Part shown: piece by piece, positions 1 through 6,862 of the stretch
Position numbering within the stretch: position 1 is the stretch's first letter
Layout: every line of letters begins with the position of its first letter
IMG/VR virus record: IMGVR_UViG_3300008450_000492
Span: 1 to 22,916 of that record
Origin: a virus
Direction: 5' to 3' (one strand)
DNA length: 22,916 bases
Translations under genes and position numbers: made by a program
Notes under the pieces: generated by a model
Databases searched by the model: none
What the model was told of the DNA's origin: nothing
The model's input: only the letters and a program-made list of their open reading frames with translations

Positions 1-858
1 CCAAGTATTATCAGGTTTAAATTTCATAATCCACTGGTGGTTATTGCTAGTATTATTATAATAAGCATGTCCTAAAAGTCTTATATAACCACTAGCTGGG
101 GCTGTGGTTGACATCGTTCCTGTACTTCCACTTTTTATATAAATAGGTAAACCATGATCTACCCCATTAATATAAGGTCCTACTCCACTATTATCATCAT
201 TAACAGTTACATGACCTTCTAATAAAACATTCCCGTTTCCAGGTTTACCTACAACAACACATACACCTAACATTTTAGTACTAGTGGTGTTAGTTTGATT
301 AACCTTATACCATTTACCATCTGAGGATTCTAAATATACTAAATCAGAGGTAGCAACTGAGTTATCTAGTGTTACTTTAATTATGTCTCCAGCAAAACTA
401 GAAGAGTTAGCAGAGAATGATTCTTGAGCATCAGCTTTTGATTTTATACTAGCATGGTATAGATCAGAGTAAGTATATATATCATTACTATATCCTAAAG
501 CATTATAACCACCTGGGGAGTATAAAACTCTGCCTTCCCAATCTAAACTAATGGCAGTAGCACTATCAATTAAGTATCTACTAGTAGTGTCAATTTTATT
601 AGTTACTATTAAATCACCATTTATTGTTACTACAAAATTAGTATAATCATAAATAAAATTAGCATCACCACCAAAACTTCCTCCATTATTATATTGGATG
701 TAAGTGTCTGAACCACCAGGTGTTCCTCCACCTCCTGGTGCCCAAGAAGCAGATATAGCATAACTAGCAGTCCCAAATAGATAACCATAAAATGATCCAG
801 AAAAGGATCCTGAGTAGGATCCTATTGATGAGACATCTATTGGGAAAAATTCTGCCAT
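1..858 (-). CDS. Tail fibre / receptor-binding protein, 3' end outside window (partial)
   Basis: An open frame from an ATG at 858 runs to the window edge without a stop, giving 286 visible residues. The N-terminus has Gly/Ser-rich repeats (GSYSGSFSGSFYG, then GTASYAISASWA), a form common in fibres of marine and Bacteroidota phages. A GGGG linker follows, then YIQYNNGGSFGGD, a motif frequent in phage fibre proteins. Around residues 90-110 there is one RYLID...LDWEGRVLY unit, the same module that is repeated in the fibre at 4385-5134. Later residues look beta-rich. The gene is last in the block, 17 nt after the 923-aa adhesin, and its leader carries the ATATTTAT motif. The fibre role is inferred from composition, motifs and position. 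The C-terminal receptor-binding tip, and any chaperone domain, would lie outside the window. Confidence 0.75.
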   Translation of the reverse strand, partial: MAEFFPIDVSSIGSYSGSFSGSFYGYLFGTASYAISASWAPGGGGTPGGSDTYIQYNNGGSFGGDANFIYDYTNFVVTINGDLIVTNKIDTTSRYLIDSATAISLDWEGRVLYSPGGYNALGYSNDIYTYSDLYHASIKSKADAQESFSANSSSFAGDIIKVTLDNSVATSDLVYLESSDGKWYKVNQTNTTSTKMLGVCVVVGKPGNGNVLLEGHVTVNDDNSGVGPYINGVDHGLPIYIKSGSTGTMSTTAPASGYIRLLGHAYYNNTSNNHQWIMKFKPDNTW

Positions 859-867
859 TTATTTTAT

Positions 868-875
868 TATAAATA
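868..875 (-). promoter_or_regulatory. Candidate late promoter/leader motif before the partial fibre gene
   Basis: The coding strand reads AATATTTATAAT ending 9 nt before the ATG at 858. It belongs to a motif (core ATATTTAT) found in nearly every larger gap of the window. The 19-nt block at 858-876 is identical to one upstream of the tail tube gene. Its function is inferred; it is not a textbook promoter. Confidence 0.35.
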
Positions 876-3647
876 TTAGAAGAATGTAAGTTGTCTCCAA
901 AATGGAGTATCATTATGTCTTGCTATATAGATATAATCCAAACCATCTTCTGTTGTTTTAATCCACATCCTTCTACCTTGACGAGCTGTTGACATACCAA
1001 CTGGTATTTGGCCTGCTACTTCTGAGCGATCAGTATCAGTATCAACATATATTATACGGCCTGTAGCATTAGGTTGAATATAAATTCTTCCTTTTCCGTC
1101 ATAAGCAAACATTGTTCCTGTTGTTAAGTTTTCACCAGTCATATGACCAAAAGGCATAATAAATGGATATTCATATTGCATTGTAGCGATATTATACTTA
1201 GCAAATCTCATTGTAGCACCAGCCTCAAAACAATATATATATTTACCTAAAGAAGCAGTTGGTGTAAGATTAGTATCAGCAGTTCCATATATCCATTTTA
1301 AATCTGCTCCACCCGCGCCTGATATAGTTGATGTAGTATTTCGTGGTTGAAGTGGTATAATACTATATACTGTTGTTGCGTCTGGGGCGGTTGTTACTGT
1401 TGTGAATGTTAATGTAGTAGCTGTATTTGCTGTGATAGGTGTTTCTTGTCCTACTCCAGCTCCAGCTACAAACTTTAAACGAGCACCCGCCCAAAAGTTA
1501 GAAGGCCAGTTTTTAGTAGTATCTGTGAGTACAGTAGTTGTACCTGTTATTGTTGGAGTACCATGACCCCAAGTTGTACTCATATCAAATGTCATTATAC
1601 CATTATTAACAGTACTAGCAGCGTTAGCTGAGAGTGACATTGTTATAAAAGAAGCATTTGAAGTGTTATCATATGATCTATAAAAAGAGTTAGCTGTAAT
1701 ACCACTTCCTGTTATAGGAGCACCTATAGGAATATTAAACACACTTGATGAAAAACTAGAAGAAACAAATAAATAAGGTTGGCCTGAAACTGTACTTCCT
1801 GTTAAAGCATAACTACTTGTTCCTGTTGTTGGGCTAGTATCTAATCCCCAACTAGCTCCAAATGAGGCGGAACTGCATATATTATAACCCCAAATGTTAG
1901 AGGTTACAGCTGATAATGCTAAACCTACAGTTATAGATTGAGAAGTATTAGCTGTGATTTCTCGAATTTGGGTAGTTGGAGCAGTTGGTGAGGAAGAATA
2001 TATTTCAATTACTTGACCTACTAATTCATTATTTTGCCAGTTTTTAGACATATCATAAACTACAGTTGTAGTATGAGTATTCAAAGTAGCGTTAGCTGAT
2101 GGGGTACCACTCATTCCATATGTAAATTGAGTTGGCTGAGTAGTACCAGTTAATGTGGCTGCTAAATTATACGAACTAGTTACTACAAATACTCCGTTGT
2201 AAAAAGTACTATCAGCTCCTAAAGCTCCTGATATGAATATTCTGTCCCCAGTTACAAAAGGATGACCTGTGATTGTAGTAACAGTAGCGACATTACCTGT
2301 TCTTGTGATAGAAGAAATAGGATGTAATGACTCAAAACTACCTGAAAGTCTAACATAAGATGTATTTAATACTCCATCATCCCATCTTTGTGATGGTAAC
2401 CATGAATTATTTCTAGCTGAATATTGGACCATAGTTGAGAAGTTACCACCATTCATATATAGTTTATCACTATCATGAGTTATCTGATATTGGTTTCCAG
2501 GTGATGAAGTCCAATCTGAGTCAGTTCTAAAATAAAGAGTATTATTATTATTGTAAGCTATATGTCTTTCAAAACCAGTAGTTTTGTCTTTAACTTTATA
2601 ATTAGCCCATTGATTCCAACCCCAATTTTGAGTATTATCTGTAATTGATCTAATAGTAGCAGATGTCACAGATCCTGTTACAAATGTTGGAGTAAGTGAA
2701 CTGTCAATACTTTCTACTTGCAATTCAGTACCAGCTAGATATTGAGGTAATAAACCACTCATTACGTGGCCTGGGAACCAGTTAGCGTATAATGGGTCGT
2801 AGATGTAATGTAGATAAAGAGCGTTTGTTGAAATATTTTGAATACTATGAAGCATTCCACATTGGATTTCAAAACGAGATGTATAATCCATATTAGCAGG
2901 CCATGGTTGGTCTACAGTAATAGTATCAGATTGAATAACAGCTCTTGAACCGTATGTTGTACTAGGAGTTAAGATATTAGGGTCCCAAACATGACTATAT
3001 GCTATTTGAGGGTCAATAGCATGGTATTCAGCATTAGCAAAATATAAAGTATCATTATTATTATAAATAATCCTTCTAACAAAATATTGTTGTGAAGTAC
3101 CTAAATAAACTCTCACTTGGTAACCTCTCCACTGATTTGGAATCCATTTTTTAGATGAATCTGTAATATAACCTGTACTAGTAGTTGTATTAGCAAAACC
3201 AGTGACTGTTAAATACTCATGATTTATAGGTTGAGAAGAAGACACTATAGTTCTTTCGGTTCCTCTTCCAGGCCCTGATGTTACTTTAATTTTTAAACCT
3301 ACAACTGCACTTTCATTGATAAATGATCCTGTCGCTACTAAACTTCCAGATAATGCATTTATAAATCTACCAGTATGACCATCATCTTTTTTCCAAACAC
3401 CAGTAACTGTACTAGCTGGTGTGTTAGGGTACATTACTCCTAAATAAGACCATGCGTCAGAATATGTATCATATCTCCAAAAATCTGTGGAGTTAATAGC
3501 ATAAATGTATCTATGTTGCCAACTACCAGTGTCAGCTGCTTGTACTGTTATAAATGTGTTAGCAGCCGCGGTTGTAAATGGAACATATCTCATCCATTCC
3601 CATACAGGTTGGTCTACTATTTTTCTAAGTCTGTTTACTAAAGCCAT
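876..3647 (-). CDS. Large propeller-like virion adhesin / tail structural protein
   Basis: This 923-residue protein lacks a signal peptide and membrane segments. The N-terminus (MALVNRLRKIVDQPVWEWMR) is followed by a kelch-like strand, YIYAINSTDFWRYD, at about 48-60. The C-terminus has similar strands (GRIYIQP, DYIYIAR, FWRQLTFF), so the two ends could close a beta-propeller, as in kelch proteins. Four dispersed repeats of about 40 residues start D-x-x-x-x-W at 163, 337, 532 and 709, with consensus D(S/T)xKNWxxNxWxG, and end in hydrophobic LYF/LTF strands. A partial fifth copy lies near 116-148. The rest is Thr/Ser-rich and beta-type. It lies between small structural genes and the last fibre, which suggests a host-contact or baseplate-peripheral role. 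The start is the only sensible ATG, 3 nt after the upstream stop. Exact function is unknown; adhesin is an inference. Confidence 0.7.
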   Translation of the reverse strand: MALVNRLRKIVDQPVWEWMRYVPFTTAAANTFITVQAADTGSWQHRYIYAINSTDFWRYDTYSDAWSYLGVMYPNTPASTVTGVWKKDDGHTGRFINALSGSLVATGSFINESAVVGLKIKVTSGPGRGTERTIVSSSQPINHEYLTVTGFANTTTSTGYITDSSKKWIPNQWRGYQVRVYLGTSQQYFVRRIIYNNNDTLYFANAEYHAIDPQIAYSHVWDPNILTPSTTYGSRAVIQSDTITVDQPWPANMDYTSRFEIQCGMLHSIQNISTNALYLHYIYDPLYANWFPGHVMSGLLPQYLAGTELQVESIDSSLTPTFVTGSVTSATIRSITDNTQNWGWNQWANYKVKDKTTGFERHIAYNNNNTLYFRTDSDWTSSPGNQYQITHDSDKLYMNGGNFSTMVQYSARNNSWLPSQRWDDGVLNTSYVRLSGSFESLHPISSITRTGNVATVTTITGHPFVTGDRIFISGALGADSTFYNGVFVVTSSYNLAATLTGTTQPTQFTYGMSGTPSANATLNTHTTTVVYDMSKNWQNNELVGQVIEIYSSSPTAPTTQIREITANTSQSITVGLALSAVTSNIWGYNICSSASFGASWGLDTSPTTGTSSYALTGSTVSGQPYLFVSSSFSSSVFNIPIGAPITGSGITANSFYRSYDNTSNASFITMSLSANAASTVNNGIMTFDMSTTWGHGTPTITGTTTVLTDTTKNWPSNFWAGARLKFVAGAGVGQETPITANTATTLTFTTVTTAPDATTVYSIIPLQPRNTTSTISGAGGADLKWIYGTADTNLTPTASLGKYIYCFEAGATMRFAKYNIATMQYEYPFIMPFGHMTGENLTTGTMFAYDGKGRIYIQPNATGRIIYVDTDTDRSEVAGQIPVGMSTARQGRRMWIKTTEDGLDYIYIARHNDTPFWRQLTFF
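1404..1523 (-). repeat. DxxxxW repeat, copy 4 of the 923-aa protein
   Basis: Residues 709-748 begin DTTKNWPSNFWAG and end TLTF. They match the copies at residues 163, 337 and 532. This is a protein-level repeat with little nucleotide identity. Confidence 0.65.
1926..2054 (-). repeat. DxxxxW repeat, copy 3 of the 923-aa protein
   Basis: Residues 532-574 begin DMSKNWQNNELVG, contain IREITANT and end SITV. They align with the other three copies. Confidence 0.6.
2529..2639 (-). repeat. DxxxxW repeat, copy 2 of the 923-aa protein
   Basis: Residues 337-373 begin DNTQNWGWNQWANY and end AYNNNNTLYF. The last part is nearly identical to copy 1 (YNNNDTLYF). Confidence 0.65.
3039..3161 (-). repeat. DxxxxW repeat, copy 1 of the 923-aa protein
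   Basis: Residues 163-203 begin DSSKKWIPNQWRGY and end IYNNNDTLYF. They are most similar to copy 2. Confidence 0.65.
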
Positions 3648-3650
3648 ATA

Positions 3651-4169
3651 TTAACTAAATTCTAAATTTTGTCTTATTAAAGCGTATGATTGTCTTGATT
3701 GTGGAAAGAACATTACTTCTGCTGCTGGCATTGTTTGGTTTTGCGCACCACCCATATAGGTTAAGTTGTGCTGGTTGTTAACAGTTCCGGTTGCTGTTGA
3801 TATATCAACTACTTGAGCTCCTGCTGAGTTTGCTCTTCCTGATGGTTCTAATAATTTAACTACTCTTCCTAATAATGCTGTTTGATCACTAAGAAATTGT
3901 AATGTTTCATCTGAGGCTGGTGTTAGAACATTATCAATGAATATTTGCAATTTATCACTACTTGACATTGATGTAGTATCAAAGTCTAATGTTAAGACAT
4001 TGTTTGTAATACTACCACCGGCGTTTGGGTCAGCAAAATTATAAATAATTTTATTAGTAGTTACATTAGTTATAACTAATAACTGTTCTAATGTAATAAC
4101 ATCTGTAGTATTAAATGTAACTGTTTTAGCAGAAGCATTAAAACTATAATTTTCAAATAATATTTTCAT
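3651..4169 (-). CDS. Conserved phage structural protein of unknown function, fibre-adjacent
   Basis: This 172-residue protein begins MKILFENYSFNASAKTVTF. Its N-terminal half is beta-rich, with LLVITNVTTNKIIYNFADP and LTLDFDTTSMSSSDKLQIF. I recognise this style from uncharacterised proteins beside fibres in large marine phages, but I know no function. The second half (about 95-172) is less structured, starts with LLGRVVKLLEP and ends in a polar tail. It starts inside the stop of the upstream 61-aa gene (TAATG, one shared base), implying coupled translation, and it is followed after 3 nt by the 923-aa adhesin. A connector or accessory role for the distal fibre complex is an inference from position only. 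Confidence 0.7.
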   Translation of the reverse strand: MKILFENYSFNASAKTVTFNTTDVITLEQLLVITNVTTNKIIYNFADPNAGGSITNNVLTLDFDTTSMSSSDKLQIFIDNVLTPASDETLQFLSDQTALLGRVVKLLEPSGRANSAGAQVVDISTATGTVNNQHNLTYMGGAQNQTMPAAEVMFFPQSRQSYALIRQNLEFS

Positions 4170-4354
4170 TATATTTCTTTTTCTACAATTCTATATTTTC
4201 TACTAGAGTCTTGTGCTTGCATTCTTTCTAACTCTATTTCTGCTGATTCTAAAGTAGAATATTGAAAAACAAAGTCATTAGACTCATTTTTAAATGATAC
4301 CCACAGTTGATTATTACCTGGGAGCCATTCTGTTTGTATTTCGTATGTTATCAT
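4169..4354 (-). CDS. Small conserved phage protein (61 aa), unknown function
   Basis: This 61-residue acidic protein begins MITYEIQTEWLPGNNQLWVSF and ends SSRKYRIVEKEI, with a probable short helix between (STLESAEIELERMQAQ). The arrangement of a strand with Trp residues, a helix and a final YRIVE strand is common in tiny uncharacterised phage proteins. I cannot assign a function. It lies in the host-recognition block between the DW-repeat fibre and the 172-aa protein, and its TAA overlaps the next ATG by one base. The ATG is preceded by a 30-nt gap with an ATATTTAT motif and no Shine-Dalgarno sequence. Confidence 0.6.
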   Translation of the reverse strand: MITYEIQTEWLPGNNQLWVSFKNESNDFVFQYSTLESAEIELERMQAQDSSRKYRIVEKEI

Positions 4355-4369
4355 AATATTAATATGGTA

Positions 4370-4377
4370 ATAAATAT
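4370..4377 (-). promoter_or_regulatory. ATATTTAT motif before the 61-aa gene
   Basis: The coding strand reads ATATTTATTACC in the 30-nt gap, ending 15 nt before the ATG at 4354. It is a variant of the recurrent intergenic motif (TATTTATT rather than TATTTATA). Confidence 0.25.
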
Positions 4378-4384
4378 ATTGTTA

Positions 4385-5134
4385 TTAGCCAAGCGCTATT
4401 GAATAAGCTATCATTAAAGAGTTTAAATCTATTCCATTTTGGGTTATAGAACCAGATACATCTAATGATCCTGTGACTGACACGCTGCCAGTCATAGCTA
4501 TTTGTCCTTGGGTTCCATAATTTATAGCAGGGGTTGTACTATCAGGGTATATTAAATATCGGGTGTTAAAATCAGCTGATCGAAATCCAGCTGCATCTAT
4601 CATTCTTCTACTTTCCCAGTCAATAGAGGTAATGTTTGCTGAGTCAATTAAAGCCCCATTACCCCAATCTAGTGTAGTAACTCCATCACTATTATATAAC
4701 CATCTATTTCCCCAATCAATTGAATCAGCGTTTGCGGGGTTATTTAAAATCATTCCTTCCCAATCCACAGTAGTGTCACCAGCTGTATTGTTTAATACCC
4801 CTGTAGACCAATCTACTCTTACTATACCGTTAATATCAAATAAATTTGGTTTATTTGTATTTGTGTTAATACCACCATAGGTACCGGATACTATTAAAGA
4901 GCCTGTGATAGTTACATTTTGGTTAAGTGGATTAATGTATGATGCTGTTAGAGCATTTGAAGCTGTGCCTAATAAGCTACCTGTAAAACTACCTGTAAAT
5001 GAACCAGTATGAGACCCACTAAATGAAGTAAATAAGGAGCCAGTACCATCATAGATGCTGGTACCATCAGTTTGGAGAACACGCTGATAGGTGTTCTCTA
5101 TATTTTGGCCAGTAAAATCAAATGGTCCAGCCAT
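4385..5134 (-). CDS. Tail fibre protein with tandem 16-residue DW repeats
   Basis: This 249-residue fibre protein has three parts. The N-terminus (1-35) contains NTYQRVLQTDGTSIYDGTGS, a head often seen in fibre proteins of marine and Bacteroidota phages and probably the virion-attachment end. Residues 36-85 are Gly/Ser/Thr-rich repeats (GSFTGSFTGSLLGTASNALTASY). Residues 108-203 are six tandem 16-residue units with Asp-Trp at 108, 124, 140, 156 and 172 and Asp-Phe at 188, consensus DWxxRxLxDxxGxxSI. The exact period suggests a regular beta-solenoid shaft or a trimeric fibre, which is inferred. The C-terminus (GSVSVTGSLDVSGSITQNG) again resembles fibre linkers. It is short for a fibre and may act with the larger fibre at 1-858, which shares the DW module. 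The gene starts 15 nt after the 186-aa gene. Confidence 0.75.
   Translation of the reverse strand: MAGPFDFTGQNIENTYQRVLQTDGTSIYDGTGSLFTSFSGSHTGSFTGSFTGSLLGTASNALTASYINPLNQNVTITGSLIVSGTYGGINTNTNKPNLFDINGIVRVDWSTGVLNNTAGDTTVDWEGMILNNPANADSIDWGNRWLYNSDGVTTLDWGNGALIDSANITSIDWESRRMIDAAGFRSADFNTRYLIYPDSTTPAINYGTQGQIAMTGSVSVTGSLDVSGSITQNGIDLNSLMIAYSIALG
4526..4813 (-). repeat. Six tandem 48-nt / 16-residue DW repeats
   Basis: Residues 108-203 of the fibre. Spacing between successive Asp-Trp (or final Asp-Phe) pairs is exactly 16 residues for all six units. Nucleotide identity between units is low, so the repeat is kept at protein level. Confidence 0.8.
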
Positions 5135-5149
5135 AACTTTTATTTAATT

Positions 5150-5710
5150 TTATTTTTGTGGAAGTTTTTCTACTATTCCATTTATAATTGATTGAACATA
5201 GTCTTGTTCAACTTTATTTTCTTTAAGGTAAGTACCAATTATATTGTTTACTTTATCTTTTTTAATAGTTAAGTTTTTAACATTAATGTCTTCTTTAACT
5301 AACATCTTAACTATTTTTATAATATGTTCAGTTATTGGATCTACTTCTTCAATTCCTGTAATTTGAATTTTAGGAGTATTTTCTTTTATTACTTCAGCGT
5401 CATTTGATTTAACCTCTACAGTCACTTTACGAGATGCTTCAACTATAAAATCTGATTTCCAAGGGGTAAAATAAGTATCCTCTGCGATAACTTCAAGCTT
5501 TATTTGACCTGAGGTGTTATCTTCTAATAATCCTTTTAATTTTTTAATAGGAATAGAACATTTTCCGTCTTTATTAATAGTACCTTCAAATAGAAGACTA
5601 ACATCTTCTGATTCAATGATTAATCGGGCTGAACTGTTTTTTAATGAAGCTCCTTCAAGTTTAATATTACACTCAAATACTTCAGGTTTGTCAGTAAATA
5701 ATTTATACAT
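5150..5710 (-). CDS. Conserved phage protein of unknown function (186 aa)
   Basis: This 186-residue protein begins MYKLFTDKPEVFECNIKLEG. The N-terminal 100 residues alternate hydrophobic strands (ARLIIESEDVSLLFEG, GQIKLEVIAEDTYFTPW, FIVEASRKVTVEV) and look like an Ig-like or jelly-roll beta sandwich. After a linker near 110-118, the C-terminus is helical and charged (ITEHIIKIVKMLVKEDINVKN and onward). I recall similar uncharacterised proteins in large T4-like marine phages but cannot name a function. It starts inside the TAA of the 110-aa gene (TAATG), so the two are probably translationally coupled, and it precedes the DW-repeat fibre by 15 nt. Virion structural component or fibre-assembly factor are both possible. 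Confidence 0.7.
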   Translation of the reverse strand: MYKLFTDKPEVFECNIKLEGASLKNSSARLIIESEDVSLLFEGTINKDGKCSIPIKKLKGLLEDNTSGQIKLEVIAEDTYFTPWKSDFIVEASRKVTVEVKSNDAEVIKENTPKIQITGIEEVDPITEHIIKIVKMLVKEDINVKNLTIKKDKVNNIIGTYLKENKVEQDYVQSIINGIVEKLPQK

Positions 5711-6042
5711 TAGAAATCAATTTTAATATTTACGCCTAGTACTTCTTTAGCTACTAAGGCTATGTCCGATATACGTATTTTATGATCTAGTACCTCTTTC
5801 GTTTCTTTATACTCTTTGCCTTCTACTTTACAAAGTAATTTAATAAATCGCTTTTTTTCTTCTTTAGGGCGATGTTGCCAAAAATCATGCTCATCATAAC
5901 TTCCACCTTGAATAGCACCAACTAAGCCCTCTATTAGCGCGACATCATCCCAAGTAAACGGATTAGAGCTTTGATTCGGGAAAGGATTCGACTCCCAAGA
6001 GAAATTGGCGTTATCCCATTGAAATGGTACTCTAGTTGACAT
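5710..6042 (-). CDS. Small W-rich conserved phage structural protein (110 aa)
   Basis: This 110-residue protein has an N-terminal stretch rich in Trp, Phe and Asn with two related WD units (FQWDNANFSWES and NPFTWDDVALIEG). A charged region follows (KEEKKRFIKLLCKVEGKEYKE) and the end is IKIDF. Similar small proteins that start with FTWD-type repeats are frequent next to baseplate and fibre genes in large myophages, with no known function. It begins 2 nt after the 267-aa gene and overlaps the next start by one base. A GGAGGT lies about 17 nt upstream, within the preceding coding sequence, too far to act as a normal ribosome binding site. Confidence 0.68.
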   Translation of the reverse strand: MSTRVPFQWDNANFSWESNPFPNQSSNPFTWDDVALIEGLVGAIQGGSYDEHDFWQHRPKEEKKRFIKLLCKVEGKEYKETKEVLDHKIRISDIALVAKEVLGVNIKIDF

Positions 6043-6044
6043 TA

Positions 6045-6848
6045 TTAATAAGCATTTTCACCTCCAGGAATATATATGTTATTCATTTTTGAACCTGTAG
6101 GCATTTGTAAAGTTGTAACTTCAGTTTTAACTATAGTATTCTTTTGAGCCATAGACAAACCTACACCTATGATTTCACTCTTAGAAGTATTAACTATATA
6201 AGGTGTTAATATATCATGTCTATCCATTGAATGTGTTGGTCCAACCATAGGTCCTTTATCTGGGTGTATATGGTATGGTCCTTTATAGTCTAAACCATTA
6301 GGTGTTAAAAATTCACTTCCACTAGTATATAAATTTTCTTGAGGAAGATATCTATAATATTGGATATAGTCATTTAAAAAATTACTTAATCCATTTACAT
6401 TTTCTTTTCGTTCTGTAAGTTGAACTACAGATTTATTAACTTGGTAAACATTTGTTATATTACCTGTTAATTGCCAAGGTAAACTAAATGTTTTATAATT
6501 AACAGTAATGTTTATTTTACCCTGAAGAATATTATTATATGTAGTTTCTGTTATTTCATTAAATAAAACTTGATTTCTTCTACAAGTAAAATATCTTTGA
6601 AACTCTCCTAGTTGATAATCTTCTTCTGTTGGAAAAATAGTTTCAACTGGGATCACAGTAGGTGTATTACTAGAAATTCCTCTAATAATTAATTTCTCAT
6701 AAGGAACACTATTAGGTGACTCTCCAGTAAAATATTCTCCATTAGCTGTTCTCCAATATGGCCCAATATAACTTAAACCATTTTGAGTTACAAACTCATT
6801 TCCAGAAGTATATAATCCTGTTTTTATTTTATTTTTTGGAAAGTACAT
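6045..6848 (-). CDS. Conserved baseplate-region structural protein with duplicated YTSG...GPY motif
   Basis: This 267-residue protein contains a duplicated unit. Residues 12-46 have LYTSGNEFVTQNGLSYIGPY followed by TANGEYFTGESPNS. Residues 173-211 have LYTSGSEFLTPNGLDYKGPY followed by HIHPDKGPMVGPTHSMDRHD. The second copy is rich in histidine (HIH, TH, RH), so it might bind metal; this is speculative. The middle (60-150) is beta-rich. I recognise the unit from uncharacterised structural proteins of large marine phages (forms like YTNGGEF...YVGYYH), but no function is known to me. It lies directly after the two hub proteins and before small structural genes, so a baseplate-peripheral or fibre-attachment role is likely. 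The ATG follows a 13-nt gap with an ATATTTAT motif. Confidence 0.72.
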   Translation of the reverse strand: MYFPKNKIKTGLYTSGNEFVTQNGLSYIGPYWRTANGEYFTGESPNSVPYEKLIIRGISSNTPTVIPVETIFPTEEDYQLGEFQRYFTCRRNQVLFNEITETTYNNILQGKINITVNYKTFSLPWQLTGNITNVYQVNKSVVQLTERKENVNGLSNFLNDYIQYYRYLPQENLYTSGSEFLTPNGLDYKGPYHIHPDKGPMVGPTHSMDRHDILTPYIVNTSKSEIIGVGLSMAQKNTIVKTEVTTLQMPTGSKMNNIYIPGGENAY

Positions 6849-6854
6849 ATATTA

Positions 6855-6862
6855 ATAAATAT
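6855..6862 (-). promoter_or_regulatory. ATATTTAT motif before the 267-aa gene
   Basis: The coding strand reads TTAATATTTATTAAT, partly overlapping the stop codon of the upstream hub gene and ending 6 nt before the ATG at 6848. It is a variant of the recurrent motif. Confidence 0.25.

Noticed and set aside
781-830. Repeated GGATCC/GATCC sites near the start of the partial fibre
   Set aside because: They are explained by the Gly-Ser repeats of the fibre linker and are not a separate DNA element.
868-875. TATAAATA on the plus strand as a T4-type late promoter
   Set aside because: It would transcribe rightward, antisense to every gene. The same holds for the other four exact copies. I kept only the coding-strand reading of the motif as a candidate element.
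4563-4880. Plus-strand open frame of 105 aa, and similar plus-strand frames at 5514, 8567, 10517, 11531, 14223, 15282, 16134 and 21046
   Set aside because: They lie wholly or almost wholly opposite well-supported minus-strand genes, have no family-like features, and some mirror the repeats of the opposite gene.
6059-6065. GGAGGTG (coding strand) as ribosome binding site of the 110-aa gene
   Set aside because: It is about 17 nt before the ATG, too far, and encodes Gly-Gly of the preceding protein.
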